From Paulinella micropora (taxonomy: Eukaryota; Cercozoa; Imbricatea; Euglyphida): a stretch of 20,351 nt of DNA. Of the stretch, positions 11,570 to 19,332 are shown one piece after another. The stretch is from contig BJOX01000317.1 of assembly GCA_009731375.1 (NCBI GenBank), forward strand, positions 370,999-391,349, read 5' to 3'. The first letter of the stretch is position 1, and each line of letters opens with the position of its first letter. The notes beneath the pieces were generated by a model. It saw only the letters and a list, made by a program, of their open reading frames with translations, had not been told where the DNA came from and ran no database searches. The translations under genes and the position numbers were made by a program.

Positions 11570-11911
11570 ATGCATAGTGTGCCTGGGGTGTGCTACATGT
11601 TTGAACAGTCAGGCAGCTGTGATAGATCTAACTATAGGTATAAACACACCACCACTAACAAGAAAGGGGGAGGGAAAGGAACAGGAACGAGAAAGAAGAC
11701 TTTGAAGAAAGGAGACATGAAATGTTTCAATTGTAACATGGAGGGGCATGTGATCTCAGCATGTGAGAAGGAGTGTAGGATGTGTGGGAGTAAGCATAGA
11801 CTACATGAATGTGAAGAGATGAAGAAGGCGAGAGAAGAGCCAGGTGAGAAGGAAGAACCGAGAGAGAAGGAAAAGAGAGCAAAAGTGGAACATGGAAAGT
11901 TAGGTAGGTAG
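11570..11911 (+). pseudogene. Gag nucleocapsid-like part: CCHC zinc knuckles and a degenerate CCCH-like finger
   Basis: Residues 52-65 read CFNCNMEGHVISAC, a perfect C-x2-C-x4-H-x4-C retroviral-type zinc knuckle that binds nucleic acid. A second, imperfect knuckle follows at 69-81 (CRMCGSKHRLHEC, C-x2-C-x3-H-x4-C, one residue short). Residues 8-26 (CYMFEQSGSCDRSNYRYKH) fit a C-x8-C-x4-C-x3-H finger with the third Cys replaced by Tyr. The lysine- and glutamate-rich tail ends at TAG. It lies in a different frame from the Gag core, so the gene is broken in at least two places. A Gag-type protein is well supported; host or cellular CCHC proteins are a weaker alternative. Confidence 0.65.
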
Positions 11912-12354
11912 GGGGAGTGAGTCAGACACTTCCGACATAGACACAGATGAAGAGTTCACGGGGCGGACAGCGACATCGACAGCGACAGCGATTCATGCTC
12001 GAGCTCGGAGCGAAGATCGGTGGGGCGCGCAGCGCACATGTGGTTCTACGACCCGGGCGGCGGACTCAAGCGGCGGCACGTGGGCTATGTGGAACCAAGG
12101 AGTTAAAGTTTCAGGGGATCAAGGGAGCGGGGGAGCGCGCGGTGGGCGGCGCTGCACTGAACGGTGACTTTTACGCTCGCTAATAAGTCAAGTTTTGAGC
12201 GTGACTACAAAAATAGTATTGAGTTAGTGCATATAGATGGTAGGGCGGCTCCTTTAATTTCTGAATAGGGTTTCAAATATTTACCATCATATATGCGAGG
12301 TTAGTAGCATAAGGTAGATGGGGCCGTTATTCCTCAATAGGGGGAGCAATGGAC
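11912..12354 (+). other. Downstream of Gag-like region: open frames without recognisable pol
   Basis: GC-rich sequence open in more than one plus frame (for example 11947-12183). One frame reading through SDTSDIDTDEEFTGR looks like an acidic linker, and a later one (ending TAG 12266-12268) reads NSIELVHIDGRAAPLISE. No protease or integrase motif (no D-S/T-G triad) can be seen. It could be a decayed gag-pol linker or unrelated DNA. Confidence 0.35.
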
Positions 12355-12679
12355 AATTTTATTAATAATAGTATTTAGTCATACCGGCCCACCTCAATGA
12401 CAATTACCTATTTTACCTATATCACTCTAAGTGTAACGGTAAATTCAAAGCTTTGGCGGTTTGGGGGTTGTGGCGCTAGGTGACGTGTCAGTATTATCGT
12501 TCATCTCGAAGTAAAAGTAAAGTCCGACCCTCTTGTCCAGTGAATTTTTATGTGAGTTTGAATCATCTACAACGTGACCCACTGGCAAGGGGTAATTACA
12601 CTGTGACAACGTACTCTGAATAAAGATCTCTCAGTAGTATGATGGCTGCATTAAGAGTTGATAAGGTAATTACCCCCGG

Positions 12680-13009
12680 ATGCGCCGAGATGTTTCCCTA
12701 ACGTTGCTTACCCCCGACAACTTGGACAACGATGATTCTATGCCCCCAGCCGACAACAAGCTGGGTGATTCGTTGCCAGGAGACAACATGACCGCAGGCG
12801 ATACCTGGGTGTTGCCATCATTGTCGTTGCCTCCACCTTGTCCCCTCAGCAGTCCTCACAGCAGTTCGCCCTGTTCTCCATCGCGGATCGATTTGCTGCA
12901 GCCGAGCACTTCGTATCAAGCTTTCACCTCAAACGCGGTCGCCTCGGAGTTGCGTGATGAGTGGATTACTCCCAACGATACAGGCAGCACGTTTGCCCGA
13001 CCTACCTAG
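12680..13009 (+). CDS. Hypothetical acidic, Ser/Pro-rich ORF inside the foldback element
   Basis: 109 codons from ATG to TAG. The N-terminus (MRRDVSLTLLTPDNLDNDD) is followed by Asp- and Pro-rich, low-complexity-like sequence ending ELRDEWITPNDTGSTFARPT. It has no recognisable domain and looks intrinsically disordered. The first ~66 bp are repeated at 13011-13076, where the same start context gives a 28-codon frame ending in TGA. This may be the first coding exon of a small gene in the element, or of a captured gene. Confidence 0.3.
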   Translation: MRRDVSLTLLTPDNLDNDDSMPPADNKLGDSLPGDNMTAGDTWVLPSLSLPPPCPLSSPHSSSPCSPSRIDLLQPSTSYQAFTSNAVASELRDEWITPNDTGSTFARPT

Positions 13010-13076
13010 CATGCGCCGAGATGGTTCCCGAACGTTGCTTACCCCCGACAACTTGGACAACGATGATTCTATGCCA
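12680..13076 (+). repeat. 66-bp direct repeat, copies 331 bp apart
   Basis: Copies at 12680-12745 and 13011-13076 begin ATGCGCCGAGATG and share TTGCTTACCCCCGACAACTT and GGACAACGATGATTCTATGC, with about three mismatches. The 331-bp offset is not a multiple of 3, so the copies lie in different frames. Confidence 0.88.
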
Positions 13077-13098
13077 GATTTTGTCCTTTGGCTGTGAC

Positions 13099-13427
13099 CA
13101 ATAGGTGACTTCTTTTTCTCTATTTTTGTCTGACACTGCCTCTGAGAGTACTGAAACTCATTGAGGACTTACTGTCTGTTTTCCTTTTGTCTAGTTGCAG
13201 AGTTCGGACCAGTTGAGTTACCTGATGTGCTTGCCTTGTCCCACAACGCCGGACGGTCACTTAACCAAAAACGTGGACAGACATCAAACGATATGTTTTT
13301 CCGCAACCACACTGTTGCAAAAAGCTTCCCTTTTTGTGTGTTAACTTTTATGGACTCATGATGACACTAACACTTTGACGACTAGTTGCCTCCCAGTCGG
13401 CGATGGTCTCCTCCTTCCTTGCTTGCA
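13099..13427 (+). other. Intron-like segments and possible exon inside the foldback element
   Basis: CCAATAG/GTGACT near 13101 looks like a donor, and TTTTCCTTTTGTCTAG near 13193 followed by TTGCAG looks like an acceptor. The frame open to 13361 then reads AEFGPVELPDVLALSHNAGR. A second acceptor-like site, CCTTCCTTGCTTGCAG, ends near 13428. The phases I tried do not give one continuous protein, so a spliced gene is only suggested. Confidence 0.25.
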
Positions 13428-13619
13428 GTGCCAGACTCTGAGTTAAGCGCTGCCAAGGCTCATGACCCACTGGACAAGAGGGTTCGGACTTTACTTTTAC
13501 TTACTACGGAGATGAACGATAATACTGACACGTCACCTAGCGCAGCCACCACAACCCCGGGCCCAAAGCGCCAAAGCTTTGAATTCACTGTTACACTTAG
13601 AGTGATACAGGTAAAATAG
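13386..13619 (+). CDS. Hypothetical ORF running through the right inverted arm
   Basis: Open from about 13386 to a TAG near 13617. The first part lies inside an intron-like stretch, so any real exon probably starts at the CAG/TG acceptor near 13428. The translation LDKRVRTLLLLTTEMNDN and KRQSFEFTVTLRVIQ lies in the arm itself and reaches GATACAG/GTAAAA, a donor-like site. Because the arm is repeated, the same coding-like stretch exists in broken form in the left arm and the third copy, on the opposite strand. Function unknown. Confidence 0.25.
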   Translation: MPPSRRWSPPSLLAVPDSELSAAKAHDPLDKRVRTLLLLTTEMNDNTDTSPSAATTTPGPKRQSFEFTVTLRVIQVK

Positions 13620-13705
13620 GTAATTGTCATTGAGGTGGGCTGGTATGACTAAATAGTATTATTAATAAAATTATTTATTGTAATGTGACTGATTTCAAGT
13701 TCAGG

Positions 13706-13910
13706 TTAGTCATACCGGCCCACCCCAATGACAATTACCTCAGGCTATTAGTTTTACCTCAGTATATTAATTTAAGTGTAACGGCCACGGTGAATTCAAA
13801 GCTTTGGCAGTTCAACTTGGGATGCGCTTAGTGACATGTTGAGTTCAAGTTCGTCCATCTCTAACTGATAACTTCAACTTGTAAAGTACGACTCTCTCGT
13901 TTTCCAGTGG
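13706..13910 (+). repeat. Third, diverged copy of the foldback arm
   Basis: Same orientation as the left arm: TTAGTCATACCGGCCCACC, then CAATGACAATTACCT, AAGTGTAACGG, GAATTCAAAGCTTTGGCAG and TTTTCCAGTGG in order, with insertions and lower identity. It starts about 33 bp after the end of the right arm. It suggests the family is dispersed and older than this element, or that arms have recombined. Confidence 0.75.
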
Positions 13911-14247
13911 TGGCTGTGTTCTGAGTCTGACCTGTTGACTCTGAAAGAAGACGGTCGGGACTCTAGCTATTAATATTAATAATACATGTTGTCACTGTGT
14001 CACGGACAGTACCGAGATGTTTAGCCACACAAACGAAAAGTCGAGTCAGCGATTATTGATAAAAATCAAAAGACTGCCTCAAACTTCAATTGCCGCAAAG
14101 CAAAATTTTGTTACTATTTGAATATCTTTAATGAGGCGCCTGATAATAAGTGGCAAGAATTTATTAAAATGAAACAATGATTACGTAAAAATAAGTTATG
14201 AGTAATACTTCTCTGGCTACCAGGCTACAGTGTTGTGTGACTGTAGC
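13911..14247. other. Unassigned sequence
   Basis: No frame of note, no obvious repeats beyond AT-rich stretches (ATTAATATTAATAAT near 13970). Its end (GATGTTTAGC motifs near 14020 and 14250) grades into the satellite. Confidence 0.5.
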
Positions 14248-14915
14248 GAGGATGTTTAGCGTATCTGTTCGTGCCTATTTACTTAAGGCGGTTTACAGTA
14301 AGTTAGTCAGAGGATCAGGCTGTCAACGTGGACAGCTGGTCATCTGTTGCCTTTTATCAAATAAAGTAGTAACTTGAAAGTCTAACTGCTCACTTATTGT
14401 GTTTAGCTGTAATACGCTATACCTTATTTCAAAACACTCAAATACGTGTAATTGTGTTGGTGAGTGATAGTATGCAGATATTTAGCTAGCCTGGCTTTGT
14501 CTGTATGTTTAGCTATACTACGCGAATATACTTAAATTTCAACAACGCAATTACATGTATTTAACTGTTTTGAGTGATAGTATGCAGATGTTTAGCTTGT
14601 CTGTCCGTGTCTACGTGTTTAGCTGTAATACGCTATAACTTACTTGAACAACGAAATTACATGTTTTTGATTGTTTTGAGTGATAGTATGCAGATGCTTA
14701 GCTTGTCTGTCCGTGTCTATGCGTTTAGCTGTAATACGCTATCACTTACTTGAACAACGAAATTACATGTTTTTGATTGCTTTTAGTGGAAGTATGCAGA
14801 TGTTTCAGCTAGTCTGGCTTTGATGTGTTTAGCTAGACTACACTCAGTGCGACTTATTTTAAAAACACAATTACATGTATTTAACTGTTTTTGAGTGATG
14901 CAGATTCTTAACTAT
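14248..14915 (+). repeat. ~108-bp tandem satellite
   Basis: The motif TGAGTGATAGTATGCAGAT (or a close variant) recurs at about 14461, 14571, 14677, 14784 and 14892, spacings 106-110 bp. Each copy includes TTTAGCT, a CTGTCCGTGT or CTGGCTTTG segment, GTTTAGCTGTAATACGCTAT and an AACGAAATTACATG segment. Older, more diverged copies extend left to about 14248. The period is not a multiple of three and no frame runs through. A subtelomeric satellite is the simplest reading. Confidence 0.85.
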
Positions 14916-15046
14916 TCTAGCAGGTCCTTGTCTGCAGCGACAGAGGCCAGAGAGATCACTGTCTCGTTTGGCTTTTGAAAATTAATTTCTGCGACAAAAC
15001 GCGCTGTGCTTTTGTTATATAAGATCTACATCGTGACCCAGCGAAT

Positions 15047-16684
15047 TTACTTCAGGGGCAGGATTTCCTTTTGTCCTAGGAACAGCTGTTTGGTGCTCAT
15101 CAGCCACGTCAAAACTTTAGAATCGAACACCTGCTTGGTTTGGTCATCCCAGTTGTCCATCGGACGCTCGACTGAGTTCCCGCGTCGTTGAAAATGAAGA
15201 ATGCGGAAGTCTGACAAGGACAATCCATAGCGCGCTTCCAAGGTGTCTGTTGGAAGAAAGCGCAGTATATGCTCACGCAGTCTATTTTGAGAAGTTTGTG
15301 TTCCGAGCGTATGTGCATCGGTCACGAGGGCCTCAAGCAACATATTGAATCTGGAGTTGACACGCAGGTCGACACGTCCACGACCGACGTCTGGTGCCGG
15401 CTCCCATAAAGGCGCGCCATCCAGCACCTTGAGTTTAGCCAGCGACAATGCGACCTCGTAGACCAGAGCTCGCTCAGTCACACCCCCGAAAATTTCATAT
15501 CGATCAGGAGTGACCTGACGCAGAGTGTGAAGAATGAGTTGTTCAAAAGATGCTTCGGTCAGATCCACGGACGCAACCTCATACTTAAAGAGTAATGCAC
15601 GCCTCAACAAGGGTGGCGCTTCAGGGATGCAGTACTTGTCAAGTAGATAGTCCCCTTCCTTCGGCGACAAGCCACAAGTGTACTGCAGCACCAGGGAAAC
15701 AAGTTTGATTTCCTCGCTGGAGGGAAACGAGCAGCGACCCAGAAGGGCTTGATAAAAGTTACTCTCTATGAAACTAGAATCCCAGAGCATTTCCTTGGCA
15801 TCGGAGGCTGCTGTGCCTGCTCTAGCTAAACGAGCAAACTCCAAAGACAACTGCATGGTACCATATGCGTGGCCTTTCGTATGCGCAAATACCATATCGA
15901 GCATGGCTGTGAACTCGGTCGCTTGCGCTGCGGACATGCCTTCCATCACTTTCCCAACGACTGTCGCGTCAAACTCCGCGCGCGTGAACATTAGTGTCAT
16001 CGGCCCGTATTTTTTCTGGAAGTTGAACGAGGATGAAATCAGAGCTACCCGACCGACCGCCACCGTGGTAATGCGGTCATAAGAGCGCAGTGGCTCGTAA
16101 AAGGCATCCCGGTCCATCTGCGACTCATCCACGAGAAGGTAAGCGCGCCGGTGCTCCTTGATAAGCCGCTTGTTAAGCGCAACCAACTCGCCTTTAAGCG
16201 ACTCGAGCCAGCGAGGTGACGAAAAGAAATATACGTGCTTCTTCTCTTCCAGCAATTTTTCTGCAACAAGCTGCAGGAAGCAAGTCTTGCCCGAACCACG
16301 GAACCCATGGAAGTGCATGCTGAGGTGTCGAGGTTGCTGCCCGTGTGTGGGCTCGGCCGTGATAGCGCGGACGGTCTCCTGCACCAGAACTGTACGCGGA
16401 ACGTACAAAGAAGGAAGCTGGTCTGGCGTTGCTTCCATTCGGCGAAAGCGCTTTGTGACGAGCTGCATATCCAGACCTGACATTACAAAAAGAGGAGAAA
16501 GAAGAAGAAAAGGACGAGGAAGAAGACGACGACGACGACGACGACGAAGAAGAAGAAGAAGAAGAAGAAGAAGAAGAAGAAGAAGAAGAAGAAGAAGAAG
16601 AAGAAGAAGAAGAAGAAGAAGAAGAAGAAGAAGAAGAAGAAGAAGAAGAAGAATATACATATACACACATAAATATATATATAA

Positions 16685-16729
<45 letters not shown>

Positions 16730-16963
16730 GAGCCCGAGGACCATGCGCCTCCATCCCTCGTCCCAACAGGGAAGTGAGTATGTTGGGGAGGGAAGAATAA
16801 CTCTTACCATCCTGCATAGAAGGCCCAAAAGGAAGTCCTTACTACCCGCACAGTTTCGGGTACCTTGCAGGAAATCAACTACAAACGATTGATCTTCCCC
16901 GCGTGAGAGCTCCACGAGACTGGGTAGGGCCCGCATGGAGGTACTCACAGGCGTAGCAGACAT
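15047..16963 (-). CDS. Crinkler-RHS-type protein: P-loop NTPase with C-terminal REase-fold nuclease domain
   Basis: The uninterrupted frame is 638 codons, but codons 53-167 are encoded by (TA)n and (CTT)n microsatellite and are probably a phase-0 intron (16463-16807), giving exons 16808-16963 and 15047-16462 and a 523-residue product; a start at 16483 is the alternative. In unspliced numbering, Walker A is HGFRGSGKT (residues 219-227) and Walker B AYLLVDES (274-281), with a sensor-like VALISSSFN. The C-terminal part has the Crinkler nuclease pattern: E503 in VYEVALSL, then GRVDLRV (D532) and LLEAL (E544), then REHILRF and an ARYGLSLSDFRILHF strand. I see no classical ExK lysine. Family members are secreted or host-targeted effectors in oomycetes and chytrids, or nuclear proteins in free-living eukaryotes, thought to couple NTP hydrolysis to nucleic-acid cleavage. 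No Crinkler N-terminal header or signal peptide is obvious. Neighbours: satellite downstream, LINE upstream. Confidence 0.75.
16463..16807 (-). other. Probable intron carrying (TA)n and (CTT)n microsatellites
   Basis: On the minus strand the donor reads ATG/GTAAGAG and the acceptor GGATATGCAG/CTC; both cut at phase 0 and keep the flanking frame. An alternative acceptor (TAATGTCAG) 14 nt earlier would break the frame. The long CTT run acts like an extreme polypyrimidine tract. The 345-nt length is a multiple of three and has no stop, which is why an unspliced reading stays open with a poly-Leu run. Confidence 0.65.
16524..16728. repeat. (GAC)n(GAA)n and (TA)n microsatellites inside the probable intron
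   Basis: (GAC)n (16524-16545) passes into about 36 GAA units (to about 16652), then an AT-rich ATACACACATAAAT segment and (TA)n to 16728. GAA/TTC tracts form triplexes and are prone to expansion. Confidence 0.95.
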
Positions 16964-17139
16964 TTCATGCGGTCTGCCAGCGCATGAGGACGTTTTGTGT
17001 AAAGTATCTGGGACGCCTCAAAACCCGTCACAAACCCTAGATCGCGGAATGTAAATAACCCCTTGATCCCAAGTGGTGTATATGTCTTATGCGAAACCCA
17101 GAACACAACGACATAGCCTCGGAACCAACGGAACACCAT
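16945..17139 (-). CDS. Possible upstream exon or small ORF of unknown function
   Basis: 64 codons (MVFRWFRGYVVVFWVSHK onward) overlapping the first ATG of the Crinkler-like gene in another frame. CGCCT/GTGAGT near 16949 is a good donor, so it could be a first exon, but I found no acceptor that restores the downstream frame (phase 2 needed). The N-terminus is hydrophobic and aromatic and might act as a signal sequence. Recorded as a candidate 5' extension. Confidence 0.2.
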   Translation of the reverse strand: MVFRWFRGYVVVFWVSHKTYTPLGIKGLFTFRDLGFVTGFEASQILYTKRPHALADRMKCLLRL

Positions 17140-17166
17140 ATCCTCGGAATCAACAATATCGCTCTT

Positions 17167-17219
17167 GCCCTCTGGGTCCGCGCACGTGAAGCGGGAACCG
17201 CAAGGTACGACCAGAGGGC
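17167..17219. other. Inverted repeat beside the LINE tail
   Basis: GCCCTCTGG (17167-17175) and CCAGAGGGC (17211-17219) are perfect 9-bp inverted copies around a 35-nt loop. The right arm touches the LINE's (TTA)n tail, so the pair may mark the insertion target. Confidence 0.5.
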
Positions 17220-17221
17220 GG

Positions 17222-17265
17222 AATAATAATAATAATAATAATTATAATAATAATAATAATAATAG
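17222..17265 (-). repeat. LINE 3' tail, (TTA)n
   Basis: On the minus strand, about 14 ATT/TTA units with one interruption lie roughly 10 bp after the stop codon of the reverse-transcriptase frame. A simple-repeat tail instead of poly-A is known for several LINE clades, such as the I factor with TAA repeats. It fixes the 3' boundary of the element. Confidence 0.75.
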
Positions 17266-17274
17266 ACTTATCAG

Positions 17275-19332
17275 TCAATTGGCCTTTGATCCTGTCGGAC
17301 ATGTGCCTCCATTGGTAGCACGGGACCGTTCGGTGACGCGGCTCCGCTCCAAAGACTCGACTGGCAGTGCAATGTGCAAATGAGCGTGCTGTGCATGTGC
17401 AAGTGGGTGCAAGGAGTGAGAGGAGTTATCTGCCGAGAAGAAGTCCGCGACGCTGCGCTGACCTCCACCTACAACAGATCTAGCCAGACATTCTACCTGA
17501 CTAGGCCTTCCCCTCCTTCTACCCACCTCCTGAACGACCGTGAGGTCGATCACCTCCTCCTCCTCCTCCGCCCCCTCTGCCTCCCTGGTCTGCGCCTCCA
17601 ACTCCTCCCACTCCTTCCAGATGGTGGCAACAAACCTTCCTAACTCCTCCTCCACCTCTTCTGGGACAGGGATAAACAAAACGCCGAGCATCGCCGCCAT
17701 CTTTTCATCCTCCCCCTTCAGCCATTCCTCTTTGAAGAGCCTCATCTCCTCCTCTGCCTCCCGCAGTTCCCTGTGATAAAGCCCTCCTCGATTCAGCATG
17801 AGGGGCTGCCGGGCTTGCGCCTCATCGATAAACTTAAACAGTGCCTCACGAGAGCTCGCAAACGTTGGGCAATGCAGCAGGAAGTGACGTAACGACTCGT
17901 TAACCTCAGTGCCACACAAGGCGAAACAGCTTGAGCAGTCCGGCGAGCATGAGCCAAATTTGGATCGGTAGAGGCGAAGGCGATTGTTGCAGCTCAACAA
18001 TCGCCTTCTGATAAGGTTGTGACTTCCCCCCTCCAGCGCCCGCCAACGTGGGAAAGCAGAGCGGGAAGACATCTGGCTAAGCAGCACCCTAAGCCCATCA
18101 GAGGGCTTAGCCTGCCGCTCCCAGCCAGCTACTTCCTGCCGGACAGACCATTGCTTTACCACCTCGTTCCAGTTCGCCAGAGCGGCCCGCCAGTCCTTAT
18201 CATCTACCGTGCCATCTTCGTTCACGACCCGCTTGAGCGCATCCAAGCCCTCCCGCAGCCTGTGATCTGCTAAGATCAAATTTTCCGTATCTTCCTTCCA
18301 TTTGCACCGACCCGTGTTGTAAAGCCTGCGTGTTAGCGCTGTGTTGCCCAGTAACTCGATGCGCCCTAGGAACCGAAGCCGGGCCGCCTTGGCAAGGATG
18401 CTAAAACTCGGCGTGCGGCCTAAACCCCTGGTGATGCAGCCGCTTGTGCGCGTACCAACACCCAAGATGACCCGCAGGGGCGCTACCAACGCGCCCTCCA
18501 GCTTACTCAGCTTGTTGGCGCCCGGCAGATCCCAAAAAGCCGATGCGTAAAGCAACTTTGCGCCAACCATTTGCTGCCAATTCATCAGCCGAAGACGCGC
18601 TGGAACTTCATGGGCAATCCAGAGGGGGTAGCAGGCAGCCGTTCCCGCTACAGTGATTTCCGCCGCCCGCTTCGCTTGCGGTTTATCGGAGAGGGTGTCC
18701 GTGAGCAGAACTCCCAGGTATTTGTAGTGGTCGGTGACGTTGAGAACCTTGCCCCGGAACCTCACGCATGGGGGCGACTTTTTTGACTTGGCGTGCCCGT
18801 ATATCGGCATGACTTCCGTCTTGCCCGGTTTCAGGTTGATTTCAAGCCGATAGTCCTCCACGAATGTCGCCACGACATTTACAATCTGTTGAAGCTCCGT
18901 GACACTATGCGCAATTACCGCAACGTCGTCGGCGTAAAGCAGGGTCCGTATGTCTTCGATGCGGTTGAGGTCCTCGATCTCCAACTCTTTCGCGATTCGG
19001 ACCGTTAGCTCATCCATGAAGACGTTGAACAGCGACGGTGACAACGGCGACCCTTGCTGAACTCCCATCTCTTCCAGCACTTCACCAGTGAGTTCGCCAT
19101 CGACTAGCACTCGCGATGACGTTCTTCGGTAAAAACGCCGCAGAATGCGATAGAACTTGCCCTGTACCCCCATCTGGGTTAGCATCTGAAACAACCCGGC
19201 CCGCCAAACCGTAGGGAATGCCTTTCTCAGATCCACGAACAAAACGAAAGAACGGAGGCCAGCTTGTCTAAGGCACAGACGCTCCTTAAGGACAAAAATC
19301 TGGTCCCCCGTAGTACGTTTTGGCCGGCCCAC
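17275..19332 (-). CDS. LINE reverse transcriptase, C-terminal major part
   Basis: 685 codons ending at TGA. The reverse-transcriptase palm is clear: motif A FVDLRKAFPTV (D34), motif B GVQQGSPLSPSLFNVFMDEL (90-109), motif C LLYADDVAVIA (YADD 133-136), motif D/E-like EINLKPGKTEVM and the thumb-side HYKYLGVLL. A zinc-finger-like CSSCFALCGTEVNESLRHFL then LHC (466-488) is typical of the region after non-LTR reverse transcriptases. The C-terminus has VIDLT after a Glu run (594-598), RRRGRP (605-610) and QRSVADFF (625-632). The enzyme would copy its own RNA at a nicked genomic target. Nominal start at 19332 is not a true start: the domain continues upstream in another frame. No RNase H domain was seen. 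Confidence 0.85.
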   Translation of the reverse strand: MGRPKRTTGDQIFVLKERLCLRQAGLRSFVLFVDLRKAFPTVWRAGLFQMLTQMGVQGKFYRILRRFYRRTSSRVLVDGELTGEVLEEMGVQQGSPLSPSLFNVFMDELTVRIAKELEIEDLNRIEDIRTLLYADDVAVIAHSVTELQQIVNVVATFVEDYRLEINLKPGKTEVMPIYGHAKSKKSPPCVRFRGKVLNVTDHYKYLGVLLTDTLSDKPQAKRAAEITVAGTAACYPLWIAHEVPARLRLMNWQQMVGAKLLYASAFWDLPGANKLSKLEGALVAPLRVILGVGTRTSGCITRGLGRTPSFSILAKAARLRFLGRIELLGNTALTRRLYNTGRCKWKEDTENLILADHRLREGLDALKRVVNEDGTVDDKDWRAALANWNEVVKQWSVRQEVAGWERQAKPSDGLRVLLSQMSSRSAFPRWRALEGGSHNLIRRRLLSCNNRLRLYRSKFGSCSPDCSSCFALCGTEVNESLRHFLLHCPTFASSREALFKFIDEAQARQPLMLNRGGLYHRELREAEEEMRLFKEEWLKGEDEKMAAMLGVLFIPVPEEVEEELGRFVATIWKEWEELEAQTREAEGAEEEEEVIDLTVVQEVGRRRGRPSQVECLARSVVGGGQRSVADFFSADNSSHSLHPLAHAQHAHLHIALPVESLERSRVTERSRATNGGTCPTGSKAN

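Larger units (their letters stand above)
12355..13672. mobile_element. Foldback element with long inverted arms
   Basis: The left arm (12355-12542) and right arm (13468-13672) are inverted copies. Both carry TTAGTCATACC followed by GCCCACCTCAATGACAATTA, then CACTCTAAGTGTAAC, AATTCAAAGCTTTGGCG, GACGTGTCAGTATTATCGTT and TCTTGTCCAGTG, about 90% alike with small indels. The ~925-bp interior holds short open frames and an internal direct repeat. A smaller inverted echo of the arm end lies at about 12576-12592. Clean target duplications were not found, so the outer limits are approximate. It resembles a foldback or TIR transposon, possibly one that captured gene pieces; no transposase motif is visible. 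Confidence 0.65.

Noticed and set aside
15768-16892. Plus-strand ORFs opposite the Crinkler-like gene, including an Arg-rich one
   Set aside because: Shadows of the minus-strand gene and of the (GAA)n tract; no motifs.
16945-17139. Signal peptide exon for a secreted Crinkler effector
   Set aside because: A donor is present but no acceptor restores the frame, and the segment does not resemble the Crinkler header; kept only as a low-confidence ORF.
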